Below the pieces are notes generated by a model, which was not told the origin of the DNA, searched no databases, and saw only the letters and a list, made by a program, of their open reading frames with translations. DNA of 64,000 nucleotides from Epiperipatus broadwayi. Its lineage: Eukaryota > Onychophora > Udeonychophora > Euonychophora > Peripatidae. The DNA is taken from contig JAQFVV010000323.1 of NCBI GenBank assembly GCA_028023455.1, positions 434,001 through 498,000 on the forward strand, read 5' to 3'. Shown one piece after another: positions 1 to 16,354 of the stretch. The position numbers and the translations under genes were made by a program. The first letter of the stretch is position 1; every line of letters starts with the position of its first letter.

Positions 1-3480
<3,480 letters not shown>

Positions 3481-3538
3481 GAAGGAATTTTGACAACAGA
3501 TATTTTCAGCAGACATGAAAATGACAATAGGCCTTAAG

Positions 3539-3573
3539 TATAAATAGTCCAGTTTTTCATCGAACAATCAGTT
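3539..3573 (+). promoter_or_regulatory. Candidate RNA polymerase II core promoter (TATA box plus initiator)
   Basis: A TATAAATAG box at 3539-3547 is followed by a TCAGTT initiator at 3568-3573. The presumed +1 A at 3570 is 31 nt from the first T of the box, which is the canonical spacing. It lies upstream of, and on the same strand as, the Ig gene. A transcript starting here would meet an AG|GTAATA donor at 3890, so 3570-3889 could be a non-coding leader exon. The alternative is the promoter of a decayed LTR, because many insect Ty3/gypsy LTRs have a similar TATA and TCAGT arrangement. The motif geometry is seen; its function is inferred. Confidence 0.4.
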
Positions 3574-4295
3574 CAGTGAGTTTAGAAAACAGTTTATATT
3601 GTGCAGTTGAAATTGAGCAGTTGAGATTAAATCAGTCAGTAATGTAGTGTTAAAATCCTCAAAATATATGACTTTCTCCAGCCTGAGTTCCAGCGAAACA
3701 GCAATCTTCCCAGAATAGAAAAATGCCTGCATAACAACTTGAAGAATTGCAATCAATATTTAACTGTCTCCAAGAAGAATACCAATGAATGAGCATTAAA
3801 CCTCCTCAAGAAACTTCAAGTATAACTGGTTAGAAATATTTCATTAAAAGCAGCAAACGGCAAGAAGTATTTATGTTCTAAAATTTTAGGTAATAATATT
3901 TTCTTATTCTCATTATTAAAATAGCCATTGCATTCATAAAGCCTCCCAGAGTCAAGTAATATTAACTTTTTAGTATACATAGATGAACTATTGATGTGTG
4001 TGTTTTAAATTTTAAATATTATTTAATGCTTTGTTATATGATATTATAGTGTGTGAATTAATATGTGCGTGATCATTATCCCAGTGTTATATTAGTTAAA
4101 TAAGATTTATAAAAGTATTTAAAATTAGTATAATGAATGTTAGTTAAAATAAATTGTCTTTTAAACTTAAAGATTAATCTGTTAGTCAATTCTTTTTCCA
4201 CTAATTGAAACAATAATTTGTTATTGATTACAAGTAGCTGAGCTAGTTAAGGGATTTTTTGAGCATTATATTATGGGACTACTATTCAAACATGT

Positions 4296-4500
4296 TAGTT
4301 TCTAGAAACTAGCTGGTGCCTGGGTTTACTCCAAAACAAATAAAGTGTTAGAATAGTAGGGGTTTGAATCTAGCAGTCAAGGAAGGCCATGATCTGGAAA
4401 TATGATCATGTTATGCATTGCATAGCTCAGTCTGATCATGGGTATTGTTGATGGCTTGGCTATCAATAATAATCTCCACTCTCCTCAAATGGACCAGTTC
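4296..4500 (+). repeat. SINE-like dispersed repeat, copy 1
   Basis: About 200 bp shared with 60950-61150. Common blocks in order are an AGCTGG start, a GGGGTTTGAAT block, TAGCAG(C/T)CAAG, and a CTCAGTCTG block followed by a GTTGAT block. The GGTTTGAATC block resembles a Pol III B box, which suggests a tRNA-derived SINE. No A box or tail is clear enough to prove it. Confidence 0.4.
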
Positions 4501-4610
4501 ATTTATGTAATATTTATAATATAAGATTATAAATTTATTATAAATAAAGTTTAAACCCAGCTAAACCATGCAAGTAGAGTATGTTGGATCAACAATGGAA
4601 TGACTCTGGT

Positions 4611-4612
<2 letters not shown>

Positions 4613-4659
<47 letters not shown>
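4613..4659. repeat. (TA)n microsatellite
   Basis: A TA array with a near-palindromic border: CTGGTACAATATA on the left against TATATTGTAAAAGACCAG on the right. It forms the truncated 5' edge of the RTE fragment that follows. Confidence 0.97.
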
Positions 4660-4662
<3 letters not shown>

Positions 4663-4816
4663 AAAAGACCAGAAAGAGACCACATGTGAGATGGATGGAT
4701 GAAATAAGAAAGTGTGCAGGGGTGATGTGGAGAAGAGAAGCTAAAAATTGAAGAAGATGGATTAAACTTGGAGAGACCTGCATCCTGTAGTGGATTGATA
4801 ATGGTCGATAATGATG
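4660..4816 (+). mobile_element. RTE-type LINE, 3'-terminal fragment
   Basis: This is the final ~155 bp of the RTE family present in longer form at 34.2-36.75 kb and 46.3-47.2 kb. It matches the reverse complement of those copies through the AAAGACC, GAGATGGATGGATGAAAT and TGGATTGATAATGG blocks. It corresponds to the extreme C-terminus of the reverse transcriptase ORF and the 3' end, which runs into ATGATGAT and then a TA array (4817-4837). It is severely 5' truncated and not functional. Confidence 0.8.
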
Positions 4817-4837
4817 ATATATATATATATATATATA

Positions 4838-6715
4838 AACCATTTAAAAATATTATTTCAATTATAATTACAATATTATTTTTAATTAACGGATATTTTT
4901 ATTTATTTTATATATATATTGTAACCTAGTGTTATTGACACTTGGTTTATTTAGCATCATTTCCACAGGAAAACAATGCTATCCTTTTCTAGGAAATAAA
5001 AAAGTAAAATAATAATAATATTAAGTGATTAATAAAATATGCTATTTACTCACTTTAACATGTTTTAAGCAAATAACTAAAAAATTTAGTAATTTGATGT
5101 CATTTTGAAGAAGAGCATGAATAATTTAATTAAAATATTAACAATAAGAGCAATTTAATATAGTATAAAAGCACATATTATAAACAATAATTGATTTTGG
5201 ATGGGTAGAGGGAGAGAGTAGATGAGTATCTTATCATAAAACACCATAACTTCTGGTAATTTTTAAATTAATTTAGATAATAAGGTATACAGAATTATAC
5301 ATCACTAAATAAGCATTGTTAATTAAATATATTTATTATTTTTCATTATTTGTCAAATAACTTTGTAATTTATTTAAATCATACGGAAAAATATATAACT
5401 GTAATAAGTTTTTTTTACTTTCTTTTGTTTATGTTATAATTAAATGATTATTTTTCTGTAAGAGGTCGCTAAAACAAGACCGCCAAATTTTGAAGAAAGT
5501 CTAGTCTGACTTTAGTTTTACAAGGAGGAAGCAGTACTGAAATTCGGTAACAAATTTTTTATTATTTTTTATTGCAGAAATAAATATAAGTCCAGTAAAT
5601 TTTTCATAATATCATGTGTGGCTAATCCTATTTGATAAGATATTCTGTTTTCTGTTGCCATCTACCTATTTAAAGCTTTTTATACGCAAAAATATACTAT
5701 TGTATGCAAAAGTTCAAAATGACCGTATTAACTACAGTAATCACTGAAAGCGTCATTATATTTAAATTAAGCAATATAAGTAATTTCCAGGAAATAAACA
5801 ATTATTTGTTAACTTTACCTTATTTAATAATCTTTTCATGGTATAAAAGAAAAATTATAATTAAAAGAAATATTATAAAAGCCAAAGGAAGTTAACGAGA
5901 AACATTTCGCGCTATTTCTAAAAGAAATTGTCTGCGTTTGAAAATAATGTAAGCTCCCCACGTTAAAATATGTTTTATTCACTGAAAATTATCTAAAAAT
6001 AATATTAATGATCAAGGATATTTACTTATGCACCTGTATATTTTTTAAAAAGAAAATATAAATTTTCTCAAGGCAAATATCAGAAAATTTGTATGTGTGT
6101 ATTTTACGGAGAATTCATTATTAAAGAAAAATTATAATTCCTAGAGTAGGAATAAAAACTACAAACATTAGTGACTTAATTATAACCTTAATATAATATG
6201 TTATATTATACATTAACTGGAGTCATTAAAACTTTAGATCTACGTAAGTCAGCTGCAGTCCTTATAATAATATTATTTGGAAAATTTGCGCAGTAGTTTT
6301 TTTTTTAAGCCAGCTAGCTAAAAATGATACATATCACCAATAGTAAAAAGAAAAGAATTGTATATGTGACCGTCAATCGTCAAATATTCGTCATGTTAAA
6401 ATATGTATTGTTTTCTTGGATCCCAAAATTATAGCAGTTAATTCAAAGAAGAATTAACATCCAATGCTGCTATGTTTTCTTTGCCTAATTTATTAATTGC
6501 ACCAGAATGGAGGCAACTTTTATATAAATGAAATAATAAAATGTGTTTCTTATTTTAAATTTGCTTCGTGAACTACGAACGGATTAAGTTCTTCATCCAG
6601 ATAAATTGCCCAACGGAAAAAAACATTTTTCCAGTGAGATTATAAGCACTTGTTAAGTAATGATTTTTTTTTTACTAATTTGTAAAATTATGTGTATTTT
6701 TTTTTATATCAACAG
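4838..6715. other. AT-rich noncoding DNA
   Basis: A TA tract joined to TTGTAACC at 4909-4926. The rest is AT-rich intergenic or leader-intron sequence with no exon I can support. It ends in a T-rich tract and CAG (6711-6715) that would be a good splice acceptor for the next exon. Confidence 0.5.
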
Positions 6716-6809
6716 GTTAAAGGCTATATAATCAAGTAATATTTAAATGACCTTGTAATCATAAAGGTATGTTTTCATATACTTATTCTAGGTTAAATTT
6801 ATATTCGAC

Positions 6810-6915
6810 ATGAAAAAAATTTTTTTTTATAAAATGTGTTTACTTATGATATGCATTATGGGTATAAATTTATATGTTAGATGCGTAAAAGAAGAAAAAT
6901 TTAGATACTTAATAG
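6810..6915 (+). CDS. Probable signal-peptide exon of the Ig-domain gene
   Basis: The ATG at 6810 opens 35 codons plus one base, ending at an AG|GTAAAA donor (6915/6916), so the exon ends in phase 1. That is the phase needed to join the Ig exon at 11286: the split codon becomes GAA (Glu). The peptide begins MKKIFFYK and continues with a hydrophobic core (M9 to V23, rich in Met, Leu, Ile and Cys) followed by charged residues. This is a classic secretory signal layout. A T-rich tract and CAG at 6711-6715 would start the exon at 6716, giving about 94 nt of 5' UTR. One upstream frame ends in a TGA that overlaps the start codon. Signal character and phase are seen; membership in the same transcript is inferred. 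If wrong, this is a chance frame in AT-rich DNA. Confidence 0.55.
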
Positions 6916-9494
6916 GTAAAATATCTAATTAAAATTATCAGAAGTAATTAAAGAGAAGTGCTATACAGGATATTACTTATTTAAAGTTTGAAACAAATTT
7001 ATACTATGTTAATTGCGGAACTTATCCCAATTATTATTTATTCACGCATTCACTTAATTTAGTTCAAGATACTATACTACCAATTACTTGTTGAATGTTT
7101 CTTTGGCAAAGGCGAAAATTATTATGGTTTATTCTGTGTTATCCATTGATTTCAGACGTTGATCTAAATATACCCCGGAACATAAATTTAGTGTAATTAG
7201 TGTATTTGCTTGTCTTGCCCCGATATAGCATCAGTATATGATTAATATTCGCATTAGTAATAATTGTAATGTATCTATTTTGTGGGATGGAAAATGATCT
7301 CCCCAAAAGCTTTATTTTCCATGAGGGGAATAGATAAATCTAGTATTCGGGTATGTTTATAACCCAAGTGATCGCTTCTCAGAGTTAGTACGATCAGTGA
7401 TTTATATCGTATTTAGTGTATTTCAGTCGTTAAAATCCCAGGAGAGGATTATATTTGGTGTGCGTTCCTATTATGCCCAAGTAAGAGGCAAGGCCCCACC
7501 AAACTATTTTAATGTAGTAGTTAAATCTACAGACCTTTGGTGTTATTCCATATTCCTCATGAGAAAATAGAGATAATTCCACCACAGAAGGTGTTGAATA
7601 TTGTGTTTTGTTTAGAAAGTTATGGCAAGATAACGGGTATATTGGAGGTTAATTCCTCAAGATCCATTTAGAATAAATAGCGTGCTAGTATATATGATCA
7701 ATGTCTGGATTGTGCGGCGGAATAGTGCTGGTAATCCACACGTAAGTCAATGGAGAGAGTAAGTTTAAAATTGCGTGCTTTATAAATTTTTATTTGCCAA
7801 TGGAGGGTTCAAATACTAGGTTTAATTCGGGTTAATTAGTAAGTAGCACTCACAATATAACTTATACTGAGAAAAACAGTGTGTATAACAACTTCAGTTG
7901 TTATTAAGGTAAATATTAAAATAATAAGTGTAACTTCTGATAAATAACCCATAAATTATAATAAGTTATCTAAATAAAAACTATCATTTGATTAAAGATA
8001 TGATAATAAAAATCGTTTGTACGCATTGCCTAGAATCAGATTATTTTTATTTTAACAAATAGTTAGTTAATAAAGTTAAGCAGCCGTTCATATAAGATAC
8101 ACTAAATGGATGAGTTGATGTATCGATAATAATATTTATTTTGTTATATTCAATTTGCATAAATGTAAAAAGAAGATGAAGAAGTAGTTCGAATCCAAGT
8201 CTAAAAGTATAGACGAAGTAATGTTAATTATATTTTGTTTTATCCATATGGGATCGAATAAATTGTATATGTTTGTTTATTATGTTAATCATAAAGGATA
8301 GTTTTGTTAAACTGTAATAATAAATCATCATCTTGTTAAAATTTAATAATAAATTATAGTCTTGTTACAAGTTGTTTTGAGTCATTTTTCTTGTGTGCTA
8401 AATAAAAGTGTATTTGCATAATACTTGCAATACGTTCTTGAGTCCAAAATCATTTATGAAATCTTAAATTCAATACACCAGATAAACAATTGTAAGCAGA
8501 TCAGAATATTTCATTATAGTTTACTTTAATAAGAATTATTTGTGGAATTGAAAACTTCAGACCAAGACATTTTATTTTATATGTGTGTAAAATCACTTTA
8601 TTCCCAAACTAGTAGGTTTTGGTTGCACATTGTTTCGTACACATTTAAGTGAAGTGTCTAAGTAATAAATCTTAGTTAAATTATTGTGTTGTCATGGATA
8701 ATGGAAGGACACAAAAGCACCCTTGTCTTTTCATCATTCCGACTGAGATTCTGGATAAAATGGCTGTATTATTCAAAATTATGCGTTGTTATTAAATATA
8801 ATTATCATCTCGTTAAATATTATAATAGTTGATATGTGGATGAAGACACATGGAATTTAAATAAGATAAATGTTTCCTATAGCCGACCAGAATATCAGTC
8901 ATATGCGACAACACAATACTGCCGAGCATTTTATTAAATATAACAGAGAACCCTGAGATTAGTGTCATTATTATAAGTACTCTTAAATTAAGAATTGATC
9001 AATTATGATCAATATTACAAGCGTGGCATGGCTAAAGAGATTGAAACTTCTGATTGTATAATAATAAAATATTGAGAGCATATTGGCAAATTAATGAATG
9101 TTTTGTTTTAGTCAGTAATATTAACAATGACATGAAATCATCATCATCATTGTCGAACAGTGCAAGTACTTACAGCTCAGAGAATGTGTTTTAGATAGAG
9201 AAGAATGTTAGTTTATTCTAAATTTTATTTTTAAATTTATTTTATTAATGATAATTTTTTTTTATTCTATCTCTGTCTGAACTGCATATCGCTGTAGCTG
9301 AATTATTATAACTAACCTAACGTCGAGCTATATTAGATAAAAATATAGGGTTTGCTACCCGTCCTAGAAGGAAGAGTTGGGCTTTATTGAATTCGCTCAT
9401 TTATTTTAATAGAAGTTTTCATCATAATTTTATTAGGTTAGAAATGGCGAATCTCTTTCATAATAATAGAAGTCGTCTCGTTTACTGGGTTAGA
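6916..9494. other. First intron of the Ig gene (part): unclassified sequence
   Basis: About 7000-9480 is less AT-extreme than its surroundings and holds more CpG, for example near 7360-7450 and 7700-7745. A GTAAGT donor-like site lies at 7743. No reading frame of useful length is present. It may be an old element or a noncoding exon, but I could not match it to anything else in the window. Confidence 0.4.
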
Positions 9495-9655
9495 ATATAT
9501 ATATATATATATATATATTACTTCTCTATAGATCTTTAAATGGTAATGTGCTCTAGAAAATAAATTGACATTTTATTTTCAACTGCTCATAATATTGATC
9601 AAATACTATTAAAAATAAAAATAAGATAGTTTATATATATATATATATAAACTAT

Positions 9656-9690
<35 letters not shown>
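9495..9690. repeat. TA arrays with inverted flank
   Basis: Three TA arrays lie at about 9495-9518, 9633-9650 and 9660-9688. The middle one is the centre of a perfect palindrome: ATAAGATAGTTTATA on the left is repeated in inverse as TATAAACTATCTTAT on the right, and the next TA array follows at once. The same geometry occurs at 34.15, 34.2, 36.77, 36.82 and 38.6 kb. Confidence 0.95.
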
Positions 9691-9691
<1 letters not shown>

Positions 9692-9854
9692 GTGTCAGAT
9701 TAATTCAATACTTAAAAAAATCATAATTACAATATATGGACTCAATCTATAAAACAAAAACAATCAATATAATATACATATTCTTTGTGATTAATGCATT
9801 AGTTCACATATAAACACACCTATATAAATATAGATTGAGAAGTAAATTTATGAA

Positions 9855-11280
<1,426 letters not shown>

Positions 11281-11285
11281 TTCAG

Positions 11286-11522
11286 AACATCTACAATGTC
11301 TTGAGCCTTTCAAACTATACAAAGATGCTACCAATTTATTTTGCAATATCAGTGGAACTCCTAATACTTATTTATGGTTTACCAGTGATCTCGTATTGAT
11401 GGATTCATTTACTTCTGATCATATTACAATAAACAAATCTAAACAAATTTCCACATACTACTGTCAGGGAAAAAATGAATATGGTGTGTCAGATAAATGC
11501 ATGCATGTAGTTGCCCTTACAG
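11286..11522 (+). CDS. Immunoglobulin-domain exon 1
   Basis: The exon is bounded by TTTCAG| and |GTAATA and is 237 nt: 2 nt, 78 codons, 1 nt. It is therefore a phase 1-1 exon carrying one complete Ig domain. Core residues in domain numbering are Cys19 (B strand), Trp30 in YLWF (C strand), and Cys59 in the YYCQG F-strand motif. Cys4 and Cys71 (in SDKC) form an additional pair just outside the canonical disulfide. An N-glycosylation sequon (NIS) starts at residue 20 and another (NKS) at 49. About 46 of 78 residues match Ig exon 2 by hand count. It is an extracellular domain of a secreted or membrane Ig-superfamily protein; a role in recognition or adhesion is inference only. The acceptor is unusual because a TAA microsatellite replaces the pyrimidine tract. 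Confidence 0.88.
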
Positions 11523-14500
11523 GTAATATTTATTTTATTCTGTTTATTTAAAAATATTGGAATAATATGTGAGTTATAATTAATGCTTATTGACAGAATA
11601 TTTTACATATCAATTCATAATACAAAAATCTTAACAGTTATAAAAATTGAATGTAGTATAAATAAATAAATAAATTATAAATTTTGTTGTGTCGCCAATT
11701 AATTTTTTTAATTCAGCATTACACAGATAATCCACGCACATAACCATGCACATATTTTTTTCTAAATTCTCACATCTATAAAAATGCTTTATGAATTTAA
11801 GATCTATAATAATTTTGGCTTAAGGGGCTCTTCTACTTCACTAAAAATCCAGAATAAAAAAGCTATTCTATAGGTTAAAAGAGAAAACTTGTTTAGCTCA
11901 AGAGTCCAATTAGTAATTGATTGTTTCCCCAAATCATCAAAAATGTAAACGTTGTCTCTTTTCTATGATATACTACTTAATATCTATTTATTATGAAGTC
12001 CATAAAAATCTATAATTCAACATATACAAATAGCTATAGCAGACTGATAATTATTTTTAGAATGCCAAGAAACATGGTATTTTTCTAAATAATTACCCTT
12101 ATAATAATAGCTTCCTGGACTTAAAATAAAAAAAGGTCTTTTATTTCACTAAACATCCACAACAAAGAAGTTAATGTCTAGGTTACAAGAGAAAACCTGT
12201 TTAGTCTCAGGGACTTTCATCACTAAATAGTCTTGGATCTGAGATCAATGTATCTAGGTCACTGGATAAAAAATTAAATATGGACAGACTTTTCTAATGT
12301 AAGCTGGATATTTTTAAATATTCACTAATCAAATTTATTTACCATATATAGTTGAAAATATTAACTACATAATCATATCCATAAATAATATGTAATTTAT
12401 TCAAAAACTGTTTTCATATTGGGATATTGAATGCTTTTGTTTATCCAAAGATAGATTAAGGTAATTAGGCCACAGCATATTACATGTTCATAATAATTTG
12501 TCAATAGTTAGAACTATGTCACATCTCTTAATGTTAAGTTGCACCACTTAGGACATATAGCAGTGTAGCATGTTAATTTTTTAGTAAAATTTGGGAAAAT
12601 TTTACCATTGAAGTTATAAAATGTAGATCAAATATGTAGATATAGTAATATATATATATATATATTGAAGCAGTCGGACCTGAGTTCGATCCTAGCTTCA
12701 TGACATCTAGCCATAAGCCCACTTCAAACCCTAGTACTAACCATAAATTTCTGATGCAATGCGGCTTTATACGTTCAATCCATGCTAATTTCCATAAAGA
12801 ATAACTTTTTTCATAACTGTGTATTAAAATTAATTAGTTTCAGATTTAAATTGATCAATTCTATTAATAAATTCATGATAGAATTATTCATGAATATATT
12901 ATAACTGCGTGGATTGTGCGTATATATTTGTAAATATTTAAATATATATAATTGTTTGAAAGTTTCATTGCGTTGGGAATATTTGTCTTTACTTTTAAAT
13001 AATTTGTTAAAGTTTTAATGATTAAAAGCTACATTCTTTTGATAATCATTCAGATTTTCCCTTTCCAAAAACAACAGTTAAAGTTTTATTAATTAGAAAA
13101 AAGATAAGGATTTCCTAATTAAAATCATTTTCTGATTTTAAGAATTCGTTTTCTAATTAGAAAATGAATTCAAGTTAATGAGTTTGAAAGCCTTATCGAA
13201 GGAATGTATCTAAAAACAACCAGTAAATCTAAAAACATTGATAATGAAAGAAGCGCTAACCTGAAGGCATCAGAGGACAGATATATAGCTCTGAGAAGTT
13301 TGAAAAAGAAAAAGCCATCTTTGTTGTAGAGAAGTGCAGTAAACTCTATGCATTTTAAATCATGAATTTAAATAGTGTTTTGATTATGGTGAAGGGCTAG
13401 AACATCAGGAATCTGGCTATGGTTCCTGAAGCCCTTAGAGAATCTTCAATGAAGCTGCTAAATTTTTTCCGGACCAATCATGCTGCTAAAATTATGAAAA
13501 GCCACTAAAATGCTGTTCCAGTAATCAACTAAATTCATGCCTATGTTTTTTTTACCAACTTGGACATGTAACCTAAGGATCCAGCCTGGAAGAAATGGCT
13601 AATATATTTCCATAAATTTCTGGCCAGTTCCGAACTTTATTTTACACTCCCTTTTAGAGCTCTTTTATTCTTTAATGTAACAATCTTTATAAAACCTTTT
13701 ATTCATGCTACTGTAAATTTATATCATAATTCTCTCAATCTCTAGTCTTTAAACTTTCTCTTTTCTTACTTGGAAGTTCATTTATTATATATATATATAT
13801 ATATATCATGTGATTTATTACTGTCATTTATTTTTAATTATATGCCAATAATCTTTCGACTTGATGATCTCCTTTGTTTTCTTTACTTTGTGCAAATAGT
13901 AATATATTAATTCTAATAGTAATTCTTCCCCATTAGAACTAAATTTACAGTTCTATCAATTATCGAGTCGAAAGAAATTATTAAATGTGTGTTAATTTTA
14001 TAATTGGCTAATAATAAATTATTAGCTCTGTTTTTAATCTATGCCCCAGCTATTTTTTGTATTCACCAATATGTATTTATTCATATATAATCTTAAAATG
14101 TTTTTATTGCAAAAAGGGCTGATAAAGGATTAAATATATTTTAATTCAACTTTGTTATTTTCTATTAAGATTGAGGAAGGGCGCGATGATTGGGGCATAA
14201 TTAATATGGTTTTACAAATACTTTAAAATAGTTTTCGTTAAAAGCTCATTTGACTTTAATTAATTTGATCAAGTCATCACATAGAGCATTCTATAAGAGT
14301 TTTAGTATTCAAACGATGACTATCAAGTCATCATCTTCAAACATTGCTGATGTAGGGCAATCTTCCGCTCCGTTAGGCTGGTCAGTGATCACATTTCTGT
14401 TATTTAAATTATCCAGGAAGAAAGCTCTTCCTCTCCTGTTCATATTAGTCAAAGGGCATAAGACTTGTCAGACACAAGCCACCATAGGACTTTGATTATC

Positions 14501-14683
14501 GACTAGCCATCGTCTTTCAATTTCACTTTATAGCTCATAATTCGTCAGCACCATTACTTCTTTGTTCCAGTAAGGCCCGCTCTGATGCTCATAATTCATG
14601 ATGAAGTGATTTAAATTAAAGTCCAACAAATTTTCCATTTTTATCTCAAAATAAGTTTTCTAATAAAAATTAAAGTTATGCCA
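11523..14683. other. Intron between Ig1 and Ig2 (part)
   Basis: AT-rich intron. A TA tract (12649-12664) is followed by a fragment with GAGTTCGATCC, a strong Pol III B-box match (about 12676-12686), so 12665-12790 may be a truncated tRNA-derived SINE. A GC-richer unclassified patch lies at about 13230-13640, and another TA tract at 13788-13806. I support no coding exon here. Confidence 0.5.
12665..12790 (+). repeat. Possible truncated tRNA-derived SINE
   Basis: The sequence holds GAGTTCGATCC, a near-perfect B box, inside a short GC-richer patch next to a TA tract. No complete tRNA cloverleaf or A box is visible, so it is not a tRNA gene. Confidence 0.3.
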
Positions 14684-15434
14684 TAACCCTTAAACCGCTA
14701 ATTAAATCATTGGTTGTATCAGATAAAAATCAAATCTTTTAATTGGCCAACTCACAAACTGAAGACAAAGCCTATTGTTAAAACATATTCGCCTATAATA
14801 TTAAATTCAACTCAGATACGTTTATAAAAAGTATATAATTAATTTTTCAGGTCATGAAGAAAACGAAAGTTCTTTCAAAAATAAATTGCTATTTATTTAT
14901 TCTAAGATATTATATATCGGCAACATAAAAGTTATAATGTAAACAAAAAGATCAACTTTTACGTTATAGAAAAGTAAATATTTCTTTTTACTACATCTTC
15001 AATATATTTACTTAAATCTTCAATATTTTTCGAAAATAATTTTGTTTTTTTATTATTCTCTCTGAAAATTATGTTTAATTTCCATAAATATTATTTAATA
15101 ATAATTTAAATCGTATTCGAAATGAAAATCTCAGCATTTTTCTTTATTTTCTTTGATCAGGCAGTTTCTTTGTTCTTTCCAGCCAATCAGAATGTCTTTT
15201 TCGGCTGAGAGCATGCTAAGAACCAATCACAAATAATGTTCCTTCTTTGTTTAGGTTTAAATGCATTTTTTTTTATTTTTTACTTCTAAAATAAATCGGA
15301 AGATGTCACCATCGTACAGAACTTTTAAAAACGAATTCAATACCTATTTAACGAATTTTATCGTATAAAAACGAACTGAGTTAGAGTGATTTTAGATGTC
15401 GACGAGGAGTCTCGTCGAGCGCGGGAAAAGGGTT
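14684..15434. mobile_element. Candidate nonautonomous piggyBac-like element
   Basis: The right edge reads GCGCGGGAAAAGGGTTAA, with a CpG-rich hairpin just inside it (TCGACGAG, GAGT, CTCGTCGA at about 15397-15417). Ending in GGG next to TTAA is how piggyBac-type inverted repeats meet their TTAA target. The possible left partner, TAACCCTTAAACCGC at about 14683, is imperfect. There is no transposase. Two CCAAT-type motifs lie inside (about 15182 and 15222). The alternative is a regulatory island: GCGGGAAAA also matches an E2F site. The right end is more convincing than the left. Confidence 0.35.
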
Positions 15435-16354
15435 AACATAAAATACGTATCTTGCTCTTCATGAATGGATTTGCGAATGTGAAAATAAATATCACATTCT
15501 TTCGTATAAAATTAGAGTAAAAATTTCCTTTACTAATGAATACCTTTATCTTCCTTTTATTTTCTTGTTGGGGGCATAGACATAGAATTCCAATATTCTG
15601 TAATATCCATTAGCATATAATAAGGACCACTACTCTTATTATAATTCTAAACTATATTAAAGGCTAGAGGTGAGTAATATAATCATTATCTTATTCAACC
15701 AAACAAATTATTATTATTAAATATTTTCTAAACACACTTGGTTTCTTAGTTCATAATTCCTTTATAATTATTTTAATGTTAATACACGCTGTCTGTGTTG
15801 GCAACCCGAACATGGACATATGATTCGATTTAAAATCATTTTTAGTCTGTTTATTATCAGATATTAATGTCAGTTCAGGGGTCTCTGATCCTCACCAAAT
15901 GTTGAGCTAGTTTCTTGGCACATAGCACTGTGCCATCGATTTCTACTAATCTGAGCTAGTGAGTTGTGTATGAATTCAGTTTGATTCAGCTGAGTTTGGA
16001 TCCAACTTGCAGTTCTTTTGGTGGGTTTTTTGACTGGTACAATATATATATATATCAAATTATAATAATGATAAACAATAACAATACATATACATTAAAC
16101 TAAAGTACTTTCATTTGCACTGTAATCAATATCAGTTGAAGTAAAGTAGGCCAAAAACAACAGACATCATGTGATTTTACAAGAACTGTGTTTATTGGTA
16201 CTAGCAGATTATATATTTATTATACCATCTTTAATTTTTTTAATGTTATTTCAGCTGATAATGATTACAAATTAATAGAAAGTACTTCTGTTTAATTAAT
16301 AGGTATATATGTATTGATATTGTTTATTATTTTTATGATTAAAATTTTGTCAAT
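15435..16354. other. AT-rich intron sequence
   Basis: Intron sequence. A TA tract at 16042-16055 is bordered on the left by TGGTACAATATA, the same border as at 4607-4618. No exon or recognisable element otherwise. Confidence 0.5.

Noticed and set aside
12676-12686. tRNA gene suggested by a B box (also near 2800 and 4375)
   Set aside because: No acceptor stem, anticodon arm or A box at the proper distance. At most a SINE remnant.
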